The notes under the pieces were generated by a model that saw nothing but the letters and a program-made list of their open reading frames with translations, was not told the origin of the DNA and ran no database searches. 64,000 nucleotides of DNA from contig JAZNBV010000074.1 of the NCBI GenBank assembly GCA_045587205.1, forward strand, positions 59,570-123,569. Reading direction: 5' to 3'. A program made the translations under genes and the position numbers. This DNA comes from SIG78 sp045587205. GTDB taxonomy: Bacteria; Verrucomicrobiota; Lentisphaeria; Victivallales; Victivallaceae. Below, piece by piece: positions 32,746 through 41,313 of this stretch (positions are counted from its first letter, which is position 1; each line of letters opens with the position of its first letter).

Positions 32746-34692
32746 ATGGCTAAAGGTACAGTTGTTCAGAAAATCATCGATGCTCATTATGTAGCGGGGA
32801 CCCGTATCCCCGGTCAGGTCGTGGCAATAAAAATCGACCAGACTCTGACCCAGGATGCTACCGGAACGATGGCTTATCTGGAACTTGAAGCAATGAAAAC
32901 ATCTAAAGTCAAGACCGAACTTTCGGTCTCTTATGTTGACCACAATATGCTCCAGAGCGGCCCGGAAAATCGCAATGACCACCTTTATCTGCAGAGCGTT
33001 GCCGCCGCCAAGGGCGTGCGTTTTTCGCCCCCCGGCAACGGTATCTGCCACCAGGTGCACCTGGAACGCTTCGGCGTGCCCGGCAAAACACTGCTGGGTT
33101 CGGACAGTCACACCCCCACCGGCGGCGGTATCGGTATGATGGCGATCGGTGCCGGCGGTCTGGATGTCGCGCTGGCAATGGCGGGGCAGCCGTTCAATAT
33201 GCCGTACCCCAAAGTTGTGGGTATCAAACTTACCGGTGAACTCAAACCGTGGTGCGCGGCAAAGGATGTGATCCTCAAGGTTTTGAGCATTATGACCACC
33301 AAAGGCAATGTCGGTTCTATGGCAGAATATTTCGGTCCCGGCGTTGCGACTTTGAGTGTGCCCCAGCGTGCGACCATTACCAATATGGGTGCGGAACTTG
33401 GGGTGACTACTTCGGTCTTCCCCTCTGACGACCGTACCCGCGAATTTCTCAAGGCGCAGAAGCGTGAAGAACTCTTTGCGCCGCTGGCGGCAGATGCCGA
33501 TGCTGAATACGATCAGGTCATCGAGATCGCACTTGATGAATTGGAACCGATGGCAGCCTGTCCCTCCAGCCCTGATAATATCAAAACCATCCGCGAACTT
33601 GCGGGTATCAAAGTCGGGCAGGTCATTGTCGGCAGCTGCACCAACAGCAGTTACCGCGATCTGGCAATGGTTGCCACTGCACTCAAGGGCAGAAGAGTCC
33701 ACAGCGATGTGACTTTTGCCATTGCTCCCGGCAGCCGTCAGGTTCTGGAAATGCTTTCGCGCAACGGTATGCTGGCTGATCTGATCGCTGCCGGGGCGCG
33801 TATATTGGAAACCGGCTGCGGACCTTGTATCGGTCAGGGACAGAGTCCGGCACAGGATACTGTTTCGGTGCGTACATTCAACCGCAACTTTGCCGGCCGT
33901 ACCGGTACCAAGGGCGACCAGGCATATCTGGTAAGCCCGGAAACTGCAGTGGCTGTGGCGCTGACCGGCTGCTTTACCGACCCGAGAACTCTGGATGTGG
34001 CATATCCTGAAATTGCTGATGTTAAAGAATTTCTTATCAACGACAATATGATCCAGAATCCTCCGGCAGACGGCAGCGCAGTTGAAATCATCCGTAAGCC
34101 CACCATCGGTCAGCCGCCTCTGAATGACAAAATGCCGGAAAATATTGACGGCAGAGTGGTTATCAAAGTCGGTGACAAGATCACAACCGACCACATTATG
34201 CCCGCCGGTGTGCACCTTAAATTGCGCAGCAACATTCCCGCTTACAGCAAAGTGGTTTTTGAATGCTTTACCGAAGCTGGCAAGCCCTCGTTTGCCGAGC
34301 GCGCTTCTGCAGTGCGTGATGCCGGTTTGCACGGTGTTATCATCGGCCGCGACAGTTACGGACAGGGGTCTTCGCGCGAGCACGCGGCTATCTGCCCGAT
34401 GTATCTGGGGATCAAAGTTGTGGCGGCGCTGGCTATTGAGCGTATCCACCGTGCCAATCTGGTGAACTTCGGTATTGTGCCCCTGCTGTTTGCCAATGGC
34501 GAAGATTATGAAAAGATTTCTGAAGGTGATACATTGAAAATCGAAAATGCCCCCGCGCAGCTTGCAGTGGGTGCTCCGGTTCAGGGAACGGTGGTTAAAG
34601 CCGACGGTACTTCGTTTGCTGTGGAATTCAAGCACCAGCTTTCTGAAGAAGATATCAGAATCATCAAGGCCGGCGGGAGACTCAATTGCTGA
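32746..34692 (+). CDS. Aconitate hydratase, single-chain Aquifex-type
   Basis: A 648-residue aconitase-superfamily enzyme with the three-domain [4Fe-4S] barrel and the swivel domain in one chain. Cluster Cys are in VGSCTNSSYRDLA and ETGCGPCIGQGQSP. GSDSHTPTGGGIGMMAIGAG is the substrate-loop motif. GRDSYGQGSSREHAAI is the swivel-domain motif that binds the substrate carboxylate. This single-chain form with the ordinary domain order is known as the Aquifex-type putative aconitase; 3-isopropylmalate or homoaconitate activity is possible but less likely, because leuC and leuD are usually separate. It has AAGGAAAGG upstream. The next gene begins inside its last codons. Confidence 0.87.
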   Translation: MAKGTVVQKIIDAHYVAGTRIPGQVVAIKIDQTLTQDATGTMAYLELEAMKTSKVKTELSVSYVDHNMLQSGPENRNDHLYLQSVAAAKGVRFSPPGNGICHQVHLERFGVPGKTLLGSDSHTPTGGGIGMMAIGAGGLDVALAMAGQPFNMPYPKVVGIKLTGELKPWCAAKDVILKVLSIMTTKGNVGSMAEYFGPGVATLSVPQRATITNMGAELGVTTSVFPSDDRTREFLKAQKREELFAPLAADADAEYDQVIEIALDELEPMAACPSSPDNIKTIRELAGIKVGQVIVGSCTNSSYRDLAMVATALKGRRVHSDVTFAIAPGSRQVLEMLSRNGMLADLIAAGARILETGCGPCIGQGQSPAQDTVSVRTFNRNFAGRTGTKGDQAYLVSPETAVAVALTGCFTDPRTLDVAYPEIADVKEFLINDNMIQNPPADGSAVEIIRKPTIGQPPLNDKMPENIDGRVVIKVGDKITTDHIMPAGVHLKLRSNIPAYSKVVFECFTEAGKPSFAERASAVRDAGLHGVIIGRDSYGQGSSREHAAICPMYLGIKVVAALAIERIHRANLVNFGIVPLLFANGEDYEKISEGDTLKIENAPAQLAVGAPVQGTVVKADGTSFAVEFKHQLSEEDIRIIKAGGRLNC

Positions 34693-35414
34693 CTCTGCCC
34701 GGAAATTGGCAGCCGGTTTTGGCGGATTTTACCGCCGGAGCCGGATTTGCTGAACTGCTGAAAACTGTGGAGCAGGAACGCGCGGAACGGGAGATCTTTC
34801 CCGCAGAGGAAAATACTTTCCGCGCATTGGCTCTGACCGGCATAAAAGATGTGAAAGCTGTGATACTGGGGCAGGACCCTTATCACGATGACGGGCAGGC
34901 GCACGGTTTGGCTTTTTCAGTGCCGCAAGGAGTGGCGCTGCCGCCGAGTCTGCGTAATATCTACAAAGAGCTGTCAGCGGAATATCAGTGGCAGACACTG
35001 CCGGAAAACGGCGACCTGACCAGCTGGGCAGAGCAGGGGGTGCTGCTGTTGAATACTGTTTTGACGGTGCGGGCGCATCAGGCAAATTCGCACGCCGGAC
35101 TGGGGTGGGAAAAGTTCACCGATGAAGTTGTACGGTTGGTAAATATACACGCTTCCGGCAGAGTGGTTTTTCTGCTGTGGGGCAAGCCGGCACAGAAAAA
35201 GATTCCGTTGATCGATACAGCGCGGCACGCGGTTTTGTGCTGTGCGCATCCGTCGCCGCTGTCGGCATACCGCGGATTTTTCGGCAGTGGAGTGTTCCGG
35301 AAAGCCAACGATATATTAGCTGCAGCAGGCAGGAGTCCTGTTGATTGGAGTTCGGTCTGCAATAAAGATAACCAGGATGAACAGCCGGAGTTGTTTCAGA
35401 ATAAGGAGTGGTAG
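34686..35414 (+). CDS. ung: Uracil-DNA glycosylase
   Basis: A 242-residue family-1 UDG that removes uracil from DNA as the first step of base-excision repair. It has VILGQDPYHDDGQAHGLAFS with the catalytic Asp, PPSLRNIYKEL, GVLLLNTVLTVRAHQANSHA and AHPSPLSAYRGFFGSGVF with the catalytic His, in the standard order. The reading frame starts with TTG at 34686, overlapping the end of the aconitase gene by 7 bases, with GGGAG about six bases upstream. No ATG in frame would keep the N-terminal helix. The co-directional MBL and phosphoesterase genes follow. Confidence 0.94.
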   Translation: MLTLPGNWQPVLADFTAGAGFAELLKTVEQERAEREIFPAEENTFRALALTGIKDVKAVILGQDPYHDDGQAHGLAFSVPQGVALPPSLRNIYKELSAEYQWQTLPENGDLTSWAEQGVLLLNTVLTVRAHQANSHAGLGWEKFTDEVVRLVNIHASGRVVFLLWGKPAQKKIPLIDTARHAVLCCAHPSPLSAYRGFFGSGVFRKANDILAAAGRSPVDWSSVCNKDNQDEQPELFQNKEW

Positions 35415-35420
35415 TCTGTT

Positions 35421-35939
35421 ATGAAAAATGAAACCGGTAATTTTGATGCTGTGAGCGTAGCTTCAGCAATGATCGCAGCCGCGCGTCAGTTCGGTTACTT
35501 TGCGGAAGGTGAAGCGTTGCGTTCAGCTCCGGAACTAATTGAGCTGGAACGCCCGTTGTTTGTTAAAATGTTTCAGGCTCTCAAAGAGCATCTGCAAAGC
35601 GTAAAGCGTATGGAACTTACTGAAGAAGAAGTTGCTTCGATGTTCAATTTTGCAGTCGGCAAAGGTTCGGAAATGGCGTTCAACTATATGAACAACCAGT
35701 CACAGGACTGCCGGGTGGACGGACTCTTTAATTCGCGCGTGTCGCTTTATGTGGATGACCGACTGATGAATTTTCTTAAAGCCGAACCCATTGCCGGCAA
35801 TCTGGGCGGAGCATTTGTTGATTTTCAGGCAGATAATCCGGGCGTGGATCCGATTCTCGGATTGTTTGAAGCCCTCAAATGGACGATGCGGATATCCGGA
35901 CACATTACACTGGGCTTTTTTGAGCGCCACCGGGGGTAA
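35421..35939 (+). CDS. Uncharacterised 172-residue protein
   Basis: I do not recognise this family. It is soluble and mostly helical, with a charged middle (FVKMFQALKEHLQSVKRMEL, then TEEEVASMFNFAVGKGSEMAF) and a conserved-looking C-terminal region of small hydrophobic residues ending in HRG. There is no signal peptide, membrane helix or metal motif. It has AATAAGGAG upstream of the ATG and lies 6 bases after ung and 3 bases before the MBL gene, so it is clearly in the same transcript. That association is the only clue to its role. Confidence 0.75.
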   Translation: MKNETGNFDAVSVASAMIAAARQFGYFAEGEALRSAPELIELERPLFVKMFQALKEHLQSVKRMELTEEEVASMFNFAVGKGSEMAFNYMNNQSQDCRVDGLFNSRVSLYVDDRLMNFLKAEPIAGNLGGAFVDFQADNPGVDPILGLFEALKWTMRISGHITLGFFERHRG

Positions 35940-35942
35940 GCT

Positions 35943-36692
35943 GTGAAAGTTACACTTCTTGGTACATCGCACGGCGACCCCACATATTGCCGGTTTAATA
36001 CGTCAACACTGCTGGAAGTTGAAAATTACGGTGCAGTGCTGATCGATGCCGGTACTCCGGTACTGGCAATGCTGATCCGGCAGCAGATTCCGCTGGAAAA
36101 ATTGCGGGCGATTTTTATAACACATATGCATCAGGATCACTTCGGTGGTCTGCCGGATATCTTGAAATATGTTGTCAAGCGGCTGGATCCTGCGTGTCGT
36201 GTCAGAATTTTTCTGCCGGAAGTTGAAGCAATGGAAACAGTGTATGCCTTTACAGAATTGGCGCATCGCAAGATCGACCGCAAGATGTTTGAAGTCGAGC
36301 CGCTGATCCCGGGGCCGGGTGTGCTGGCGGAAAATCTGACTTTTGAAGCCATTGCCACGGATCACTTCAGCAATGAAAATCTGCATTTCCCAAGTTTTGC
36401 ACTGCAGTTTTACAACAATGACAAGAGTGTGCTTTTTACCGGCGATGTTGCCCGGGATCTGCACGATTTTCCGCGCGGACGCACGGCTGATATGGTATGT
36501 TGCGAACTGACCCATTTTCATCTGGAAAATCTTCTGCCGATAGTGCAGAATGAGCAGTTCGGTACGCTGGTGTTCAATCACATAGGCAATCCGTGGCACG
36601 GCAGCGCGGCGGAAAAGAAGTTTTATTCAATGACAGAGTGTTTGCCCTATCCGGTACATCTGGCTCACGACGGAGATATTTTTGAGATATGA
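35943..36692 (+). CDS. MBL-fold metallohydrolase (RNase Z-like)
   Basis: A 249-residue protein of the metallo-beta-lactamase fold. VTLLGTSHGDPTY at the N-terminus and ITHMHQDHFGGLPDIL carry the HxHxDH zinc motif. LFTGDVARDLHDF gives the next Asp, and VFNHIGNPWHG the last His, an arrangement seen in tRNase Z/ElaC-like and PhnP-like enzymes. The long exosite arm of full tRNase Z is not obvious. It starts with GTG after a GGGGGT purine run. It overlaps the following gene by the ATGA at 36689. RNA or phosphodiester cleavage is likely, but the true substrate is uncertain. Confidence 0.85.
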   Translation: MKVTLLGTSHGDPTYCRFNTSTLLEVENYGAVLIDAGTPVLAMLIRQQIPLEKLRAIFITHMHQDHFGGLPDILKYVVKRLDPACRVRIFLPEVEAMETVYAFTELAHRKIDRKMFEVEPLIPGPGVLAENLTFEAIATDHFSNENLHFPSFALQFYNNDKSVLFTGDVARDLHDFPRGRTADMVCCELTHFHLENLLPIVQNEQFGTLVFNHIGNPWHGSAAEKKFYSMTECLPYPVHLAHDGDIFEI

Positions 36693-38149
36693 AAATTGCA
36701 GTTTTGGCCGATTTGCATTTGACCGACCGTACAGAAACGGTCAAGATGCAGGTATTTGAATGGGCGCTTTCGGAAACGCTCCGGCAGAAAGCGGATGCGA
36801 TCGTATGTATTGGCGATTTGACCGCATCGGGCAATGCTTTTCAGTGCCGCGCTGTGCTGGAAAAACTTTCAAACAGCGCAATACCGTATTGTTCCACTCC
36901 TGGAAATGCCGAACTGCGCAGCAGTTTTGGCAGGGAGGCTGAAAAACTTTTTACAGTGGAGGCTCCGGAAAATATACCGGTCATATTGTTGAACACAGCG
37001 CGGCGTGAGCCGTTGGCTGAAGATTTGCAGAAACTCGAAAATCTGCCGGACAACAGCGGTTTTCTGCTGGCAACCCACGTTCCGGTGGAGCGCTGGAGTC
37101 AGGCGGCGCAAAGTGTGCTTGAACAAGCCCGGAAACGCCGTGCAGTAACCGCGCTGATCGCCGGACACAACCATAATGATGACATTGAAGTTATGCGCGG
37201 TATGGATCCGGATAAAGCTTCCGGAGGCGTGCCGATGATAGCTTTTTTTGAACAGAATAAAAGTGATGGTTCCTGGCAGAGAAGTGATTGTGCCATACCG
37301 GGCGTGGATCCCGGATGCTGGGAAGACTCTTTGCGGAAAAAATTAGCAGGACACATCGGGTTGTCAGCTATGCACGAACCGCTGGAGGGTGTGAAATTTG
37401 CCGTGCAGGAAAAAGTGCCGCATCTGGAATTCCGTCCGCCGCTTGAGTGTTCTGATGAATTAATGGAGTATATAAAAGTGTGGCGTGCCGGCGGAGGAAA
37501 AACACTTTCGCTGCATCTGCCTAATCTGCTGCCGGATGATCCGGAAGGAGTACTGAAAAAATATGCTTTGATTGCTTGTAAAATCGGTTGCGACCGCGTG
37601 ACACTGCACGTGCCGAAAATCACAGCAGATAAATTTGCGGAAAATGAACAGCGATTTCTGGAGCGCTTCAAAGAGGATTTGAGTGTGCTGCTGGAAAATA
37701 ATATCGTTATCGGTATAGAAAATCTGCACACATCCCCCGGCAAGGAGTCGTTTGAAGAGCGCAATTACGGTTGCAATATAGAAGAATGTGTACACTGGGT
37801 AACACTGCTGCGGCAACACTTTAACACTGACAAAATCGGTTTTCATCTGGATGTGGGGCACGCGCGGAACAATGCGCCGTTTTCTATGGATGACAATCTT
37901 TCGGATTACTATCTGGTAATGAATCATCTGATAAATGGATTTCATCTGCATCAGGTGGAACATATTGACGGAAAATATATCAATCACTGTCAGGTGAGGG
38001 GATTTTACGATAAACTCATATCTTTTGCCGGTCTTTTTATGGCTTTCAAAAACGGTATGTTCAATGAAGACGTGCCGATGTTTATGGAAGTGCGTAACCT
38101 GCCTGGCAATATTGAAACATACAGCAGAATAAAATCATTGCTGCAATAG
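36689..38149 (+). CDS. Fusion of a calcineurin-like phosphoesterase and a xylose-isomerase-like TIM barrel
   Basis: A 486-residue two-domain protein. Residues 1-200 are a metallophosphoesterase: IAVLADLHLTD, IVCIGDLTASG, STPGNAELRS where Ala stands for the usual His of GNHE, LATHVPVE and LIAGHNHNDD. Residues about 260-486 form an AP-endonuclease-2/xylose-isomerase-like barrel: CDRVTLHVPKI, IGIENLHTSPG, IGFHLDVGHARNN, FHLHQVEHIDG and MFMEVRNLPG with the metal-binding Glu, His and Asp. It could be a DNA-repair or sugar-phosphate enzyme; the presence of ung four genes upstream is suggestive only. Both active sites look intact apart from the Ala change. Confidence 0.8.
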   Translation: MKIAVLADLHLTDRTETVKMQVFEWALSETLRQKADAIVCIGDLTASGNAFQCRAVLEKLSNSAIPYCSTPGNAELRSSFGREAEKLFTVEAPENIPVILLNTARREPLAEDLQKLENLPDNSGFLLATHVPVERWSQAAQSVLEQARKRRAVTALIAGHNHNDDIEVMRGMDPDKASGGVPMIAFFEQNKSDGSWQRSDCAIPGVDPGCWEDSLRKKLAGHIGLSAMHEPLEGVKFAVQEKVPHLEFRPPLECSDELMEYIKVWRAGGGKTLSLHLPNLLPDDPEGVLKKYALIACKIGCDRVTLHVPKITADKFAENEQRFLERFKEDLSVLLENNIVIGIENLHTSPGKESFEERNYGCNIEECVHWVTLLRQHFNTDKIGFHLDVGHARNNAPFSMDDNLSDYYLVMNHLINGFHLHQVEHIDGKYINHCQVRGFYDKLISFAGLFMAFKNGMFNEDVPMFMEVRNLPGNIETYSRIKSLLQ

Positions 38150-38161
38150 GAGGTTTTTTTT

Positions 38162-38818
38162 ATGGAAATAAGTACAGCGCTTATTATGATTATGCGTCTG
38201 GCAATCGCCGGACTGCTGGGGACTTTGATCGGACTTGAACGCGAATACCGTGCTAAAGAAGCTGGTATGCGTACGCATTTTCTGGTAGCTCTGGGCAGCT
38301 GCCTGATAATGATCGTATCGCAATACGGTTTTGGTGCATCCGCTTACGACGGCAGCCGGGTGGCGGCGCAGATCGTCAGCGGTATCGGTTTTATCGGCGC
38401 CGGTACGATTATGATGCAGAACCAGTTTGTGCGCGGTTTGACCACCGCTGCCGGATTGTGGGTGGCGGCCGGTATCGGTATGGCAATCGGCGGCGGACTT
38501 TATATTATGGGGATTGTTTCCACGTTGCTGGTGCTGCTGGGACTTGAACTCTTCGGTCGGCTGTTCGGGCGTTTTCAGGCACGGGTGCTGAATCTGGTAT
38601 TTACCGCAGATTGCAATACCGATCTGGTTGGTATAAGCAACGACATAAGCCAACACAACTGCCGGGTGGTCAAATGTACCGTAACCGGCTGCGGTAATGA
38701 GTCAAACAACAGGATCCGGGTGGAAATGGTCATACACGAACACGGCGGCAACGAAGAAGCGTGGCTGCTGAACGAAATGAACAAATTTGAAAATATTGTT
38801 GTAGAAAAGATCGGCTGA
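38162..38818 (+). CDS. MgtC/SapB-family membrane protein
   Basis: A 218-residue protein with about five membrane helices in the first 130 residues. LLGTLIGLEREYRAKEAGMR, then THFLVALGSCLIMIVSQYGF and VSGIGFIGAGTIM, are the MgtC signature with the conserved Arg/Glu. The C-terminal 75 residues are soluble and ACT-like (LVGISNDISQHNCRVVKCTV). MgtC proteins help cells cope with low magnesium or acid stress, in some cases by restraining the ATP synthase. The RBS AGGAGG lies ahead of the ATG. It is 12 bases after the fusion gene and is convergent with the acyltransferase. Confidence 0.88.
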   Translation: MEISTALIMIMRLAIAGLLGTLIGLEREYRAKEAGMRTHFLVALGSCLIMIVSQYGFGASAYDGSRVAAQIVSGIGFIGAGTIMMQNQFVRGLTTAAGLWVAAGIGMAIGGGLYIMGIVSTLLVLLGLELFGRLFGRFQARVLNLVFTADCNTDLVGISNDISQHNCRVVKCTVTGCGNESNNRIRVEMVIHEHGGNEEAWLLNEMNKFENIVVEKIG

Positions 38819-38828
38819 TTGCCGCAAA

Positions 38829-39671
38829 TCATTCCTGTCCGGCGGGTGCACGCGGCGGAGTTCTGCCTTCGGCGGCGTACCAGCTTTCCAGACGGCTCTG
38901 GATAAAGGATATGATATTTTCGTGCAGTTCTTTGCCGGTATCAGTCACCATTGCCGGTTCTCCGAATTCAAAATAAACTTCGCGCTTTCGGTAAACCGGT
39001 CCCATATCGCGGATGATTTTACCGTTGCCCAGAAAGTCGGTCTTAAGTGCCAGCGGCAGCACCGGAACTCCGGCAGCCTTGGCAAGTTTGATGCCGATAG
39101 TGTTGAATTTTTCCGGAATAAAGGTTTCGCTGCGGGTTGCCTGCGGGAATAGCACTATGGATTTGCCGCGGGCAAGGCGCTCTTTACCTTCGGTCAGAAC
39201 AGCTTTGAAGTCATCGCGCGGATTTACCCGGTCAACGGCAATGGCTTCCAGACTGCGCATAATATCACCAAAGTATTTGACATCAAAAAGCGAGCGTTTG
39301 ATAACAAATGTGAAATCGATACGCGGCCGGATGATTGAGTGCAGGATCGCTGTTTCCAGCAGACTCATATGGTTGGCAATGATAACTGCGGGCTGACCGT
39401 TGAGTTTATCTATATTATCAAGGTTGCGCAGGTGCAGTCTGCCGCCGACGGCTTCCAGCAGTTTGGTATTGCCGTTGGAGTATTCGGTCTGGTGCCAGCC
39501 GTCGAGTTTGCCTGCTTTGCCGCATTTGCCGGTATTGATGAAGATACCGAAGTTTTTCCAGTAAAAGTACCAGCGGCTCCGCAGGAGCAAGTTATCCATA
39601 AAAGCGTGCGGAGTATCCGCAGGCGTGTCGTAATCGTTGCCGGCAAAAAGATAGTTGTCAAGATATTTCAT
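38829..39671 (-). CDS. PlsC-type lysophospholipid acyltransferase
   Basis: A 280-residue 1-acyl-glycerol-3-phosphate acyltransferase-family protein at the inner membrane. VIIANHMSLLETAIL is the acyl-transfer block; the usual His-x4-Asp pair appears here as His-x4-Glu (H-MSLL-E). VKLFPQATRS-like sequence (IVLFPQATRSETFIPEKFN) is the phosphate-binding block, and VPVLPLALKTDF the third block. No clear transmembrane helix is seen, so peripheral attachment is likely. The Glu change may alter the charge-relay and is unusual for PlsC proper; a related role such as acylation of another lipid is possible. Convergent with mgtC. Confidence 0.85.
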   Translation of the reverse strand: MKYLDNYLFAGNDYDTPADTPHAFMDNLLLRSRWYFYWKNFGIFINTGKCGKAGKLDGWHQTEYSNGNTKLLEAVGGRLHLRNLDNIDKLNGQPAVIIANHMSLLETAILHSIIRPRIDFTFVIKRSLFDVKYFGDIMRSLEAIAVDRVNPRDDFKAVLTEGKERLARGKSIVLFPQATRSETFIPEKFNTIGIKLAKAAGVPVLPLALKTDFLGNGKIIRDMGPVYRKREVYFEFGEPAMVTDTGKELHENIISFIQSRLESWYAAEGRTPPRAPAGQE

Positions 39672-39756
39672 AAGATTATTTTCCCTGTTATTTTCCGTAA
39701 TGACATATTAAAATAGCGCCAAAGCGGTTGTTTTGCAAAAAAAAATGCTTTTAAAC

Positions 39757-39785
39757 TTGAAAAAATGGATATTATGGAGTATATT
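39757..39785 (+). promoter_or_regulatory. Promoter of rpmE
   Basis: TTGAAA at 39757-39762 and TATATT at 39780-39785 are 17 bp apart. Confidence 0.6.
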
Positions 39786-39798
39786 GTAATGCTTACAA
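39784..39798. promoter_or_regulatory. Palindrome over the rpmE start point
   Basis: TTGTAA / TTACAA around TGC overlaps the last bases of the -10 box and the expected start site, so a bound factor would block transcription. Confidence 0.35.
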
Positions 39799-39851
39799 GA
39801 TTGTATTGTAAATAAAAATCAACTTTATAAATAATAACTGGAGAAAGTGCA

Positions 39852-40058
39852 ATGAAAGAAGATATCCATCCGAACTACGGCCCCGCCAAAGTCATCTGCG
39901 CCTGCGGCGAAATCTGGGAAATCAAATCCACCCGCCCGGAATACAAAGTCGGTATCTGTGCCAAGTGCCACCCGTTCTTTACCGGTAAGCAGAAGTTTGT
40001 TGATACCGCAGGTCGTATTGACAAATTCAACAAGCGTTACGGCAAAAAAGCCGACTGA
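39852..40058 (+). CDS. rpmE: Ribosomal protein L31 (zinc-binding form)
   Basis: A 68-residue large-subunit ribosomal protein. MKEDIHPNYG is the standard beginning. CAC (residues 15-17) and CAKC (36-39) give the four Cys of the zinc-binding C+ form, and CHPFFTGKQKFVDTAGRID is the family core. The RBS GGAG lies ahead of the ATG. It is followed by its own terminator and then prfA; the rpmE-prfA order is common in bacteria. The zinc-bearing form often has a zinc-free counterpart elsewhere in a genome, and none is in this window. Confidence 0.96.
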   Translation: MKEDIHPNYGPAKVICACGEIWEIKSTRPEYKVGICAKCHPFFTGKQKFVDTAGRIDKFNKRYGKKAD

Positions 40059-40100
40059 GCTTGAGTTTGGCGGATTGTCCGGATCACTCCGGACCGGAAA

Positions 40101-40140
40101 AATCCCGGCAGTTCCCACAGGAAGGTGCCGGGATTTTTTA
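40101..40140 (+). terminator. Terminator of rpmE
   Basis: A perfect 10-bp stem, AATCCCGGCA / TGCCGGGATT, is followed by T6. Confidence 0.9.
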
Positions 40141-40162
40141 TAAGGGTATGATGATTTTTGCG

Positions 40163-40190
40163 TTTGCCGTCCGGATTTTTACAGTATATT
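40163..40190 (+). promoter_or_regulatory. Promoter of prfA
   Basis: TTTGCC at 40163-40168 and TATATT at 40185-40190 have a 16-bp spacer. Confidence 0.4.
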
Positions 40191-40227
40191 GAATATTGCT
40201 GAACAATATAAAAGAAGAGTTTGATTT

Positions 40228-41313
40228 ATGACTCCAGAGGATATAGCAGCACATCTTGAACGTTTGCAGGCACGGTTTGACGTGTTGGAGAAAAAACTCT
40301 CCGACCCGGATATTTACCAGAAAAGTGCCGAGCTCAAAAGCGTATCCCGCGAACACCGTCAGCTCAAAAGTCTTTTTGAAAATGTTGCGCGCTGGCGGAA
40401 AGTACTTTCTGAAACAGAAGAAAATACCCTGCTGCTTGCGGAGGAAACCGATGAAGATCTCCGGGAACTGGCAGCAGCCGATCTGGAAGCGCTGAAAAAC
40501 GAAAACTCCGATCTTGAAAATAAAGTCCGACAGGCATTGCTGCCGCCGGATGAAAATGATTCGCGCAATATCATTGTGGAGATCCGTCCGGCGGCCGGCG
40601 GCGATGAAGCGGCGCTTTTTGCCGGTGAACTCTGCCGGGCGTATATGCGTTATGCCGATTCAAAAGGCTGGAAAAGCGAAATTCTTGAAGAGAGTTCCAG
40701 CGATCTCGGCGGAGTCAAGTCGGTATCATTTTCGCTTGCCGGCGAGGATGTATATATGTATATGAAGTTCGAAAGCGGCGTCCACCGTGTTCAGCGCGTG
40801 CCGGTAACTGAAACGCAGGGCAGGGTGCATACTTCCACTGTGACTGTGGCGATTATGCCGGAAGCTGAAGCCGTGGAAATAAATATCAAGCCTGAAGAAT
40901 TGCGTTTTGATGTATTCCGTTCCAGCGGTCCCGGCGGGCAGAGTGTAAATACCACCGACAGTGCGGTGCGTGTTACACACATACCAACCGGGCTTTCGGT
41001 AGCCAGCCAGCAGGAAAAGAGTCAGCACCGCAATAAAGAGATTGCCCTGCGTATTCTTTACGCGCGGCTCCTGGAAGCCAAACAGGCTGAAGAAGCCGCC
41101 AGAAAAGCTGCCGATAAACTTTCGCAGGTCGGCACCGGCGATCGCAGTGAACGTATCCGTACTTATAATTTTCCGCAGAACCGCGTGACCGATCACCGCT
41201 ACAATGTCAGCAGTTTTGATCTGCCGGCGATTATGGAAGGCGAGTTTGAACGGATTATTGAACCGATCCTTGCATTGGACAGTGAACAGCGTTTTGAGGA
41301 ATTGAATAAATGA
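40228..41313 (+). CDS. prfA: Peptide chain release factor 1
   Basis: A 361-residue RF1 that reads UAA and UAG. The codon-recognition tripeptide appears as PVT (residues 192-194, in RVPVTETQGRVHTS), the RF1-type PxT rather than the SPF of RF2. GPGGQSVNTTDSAVR contains the universal GGQ (about residue 235) that triggers peptide release and is normally methylated by PrmC. The next gene is a transporter instead of the common prmC. The stop ATGA overlaps the transporter start. The leader has AAGAAGAG as a plausible RBS. Confidence 0.96.
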   Translation: MTPEDIAAHLERLQARFDVLEKKLSDPDIYQKSAELKSVSREHRQLKSLFENVARWRKVLSETEENTLLLAEETDEDLRELAAADLEALKNENSDLENKVRQALLPPDENDSRNIIVEIRPAAGGDEAALFAGELCRAYMRYADSKGWKSEILEESSSDLGGVKSVSFSLAGEDVYMYMKFESGVHRVQRVPVTETQGRVHTSTVTVAIMPEAEAVEINIKPEELRFDVFRSSGPGGQSVNTTDSAVRVTHIPTGLSVASQQEKSQHRNKEIALRILYARLLEAKQAEEAARKAADKLSQVGTGDRSERIRTYNFPQNRVTDHRYNVSSFDLPAIMEGEFERIIEPILALDSEQRFEELNK

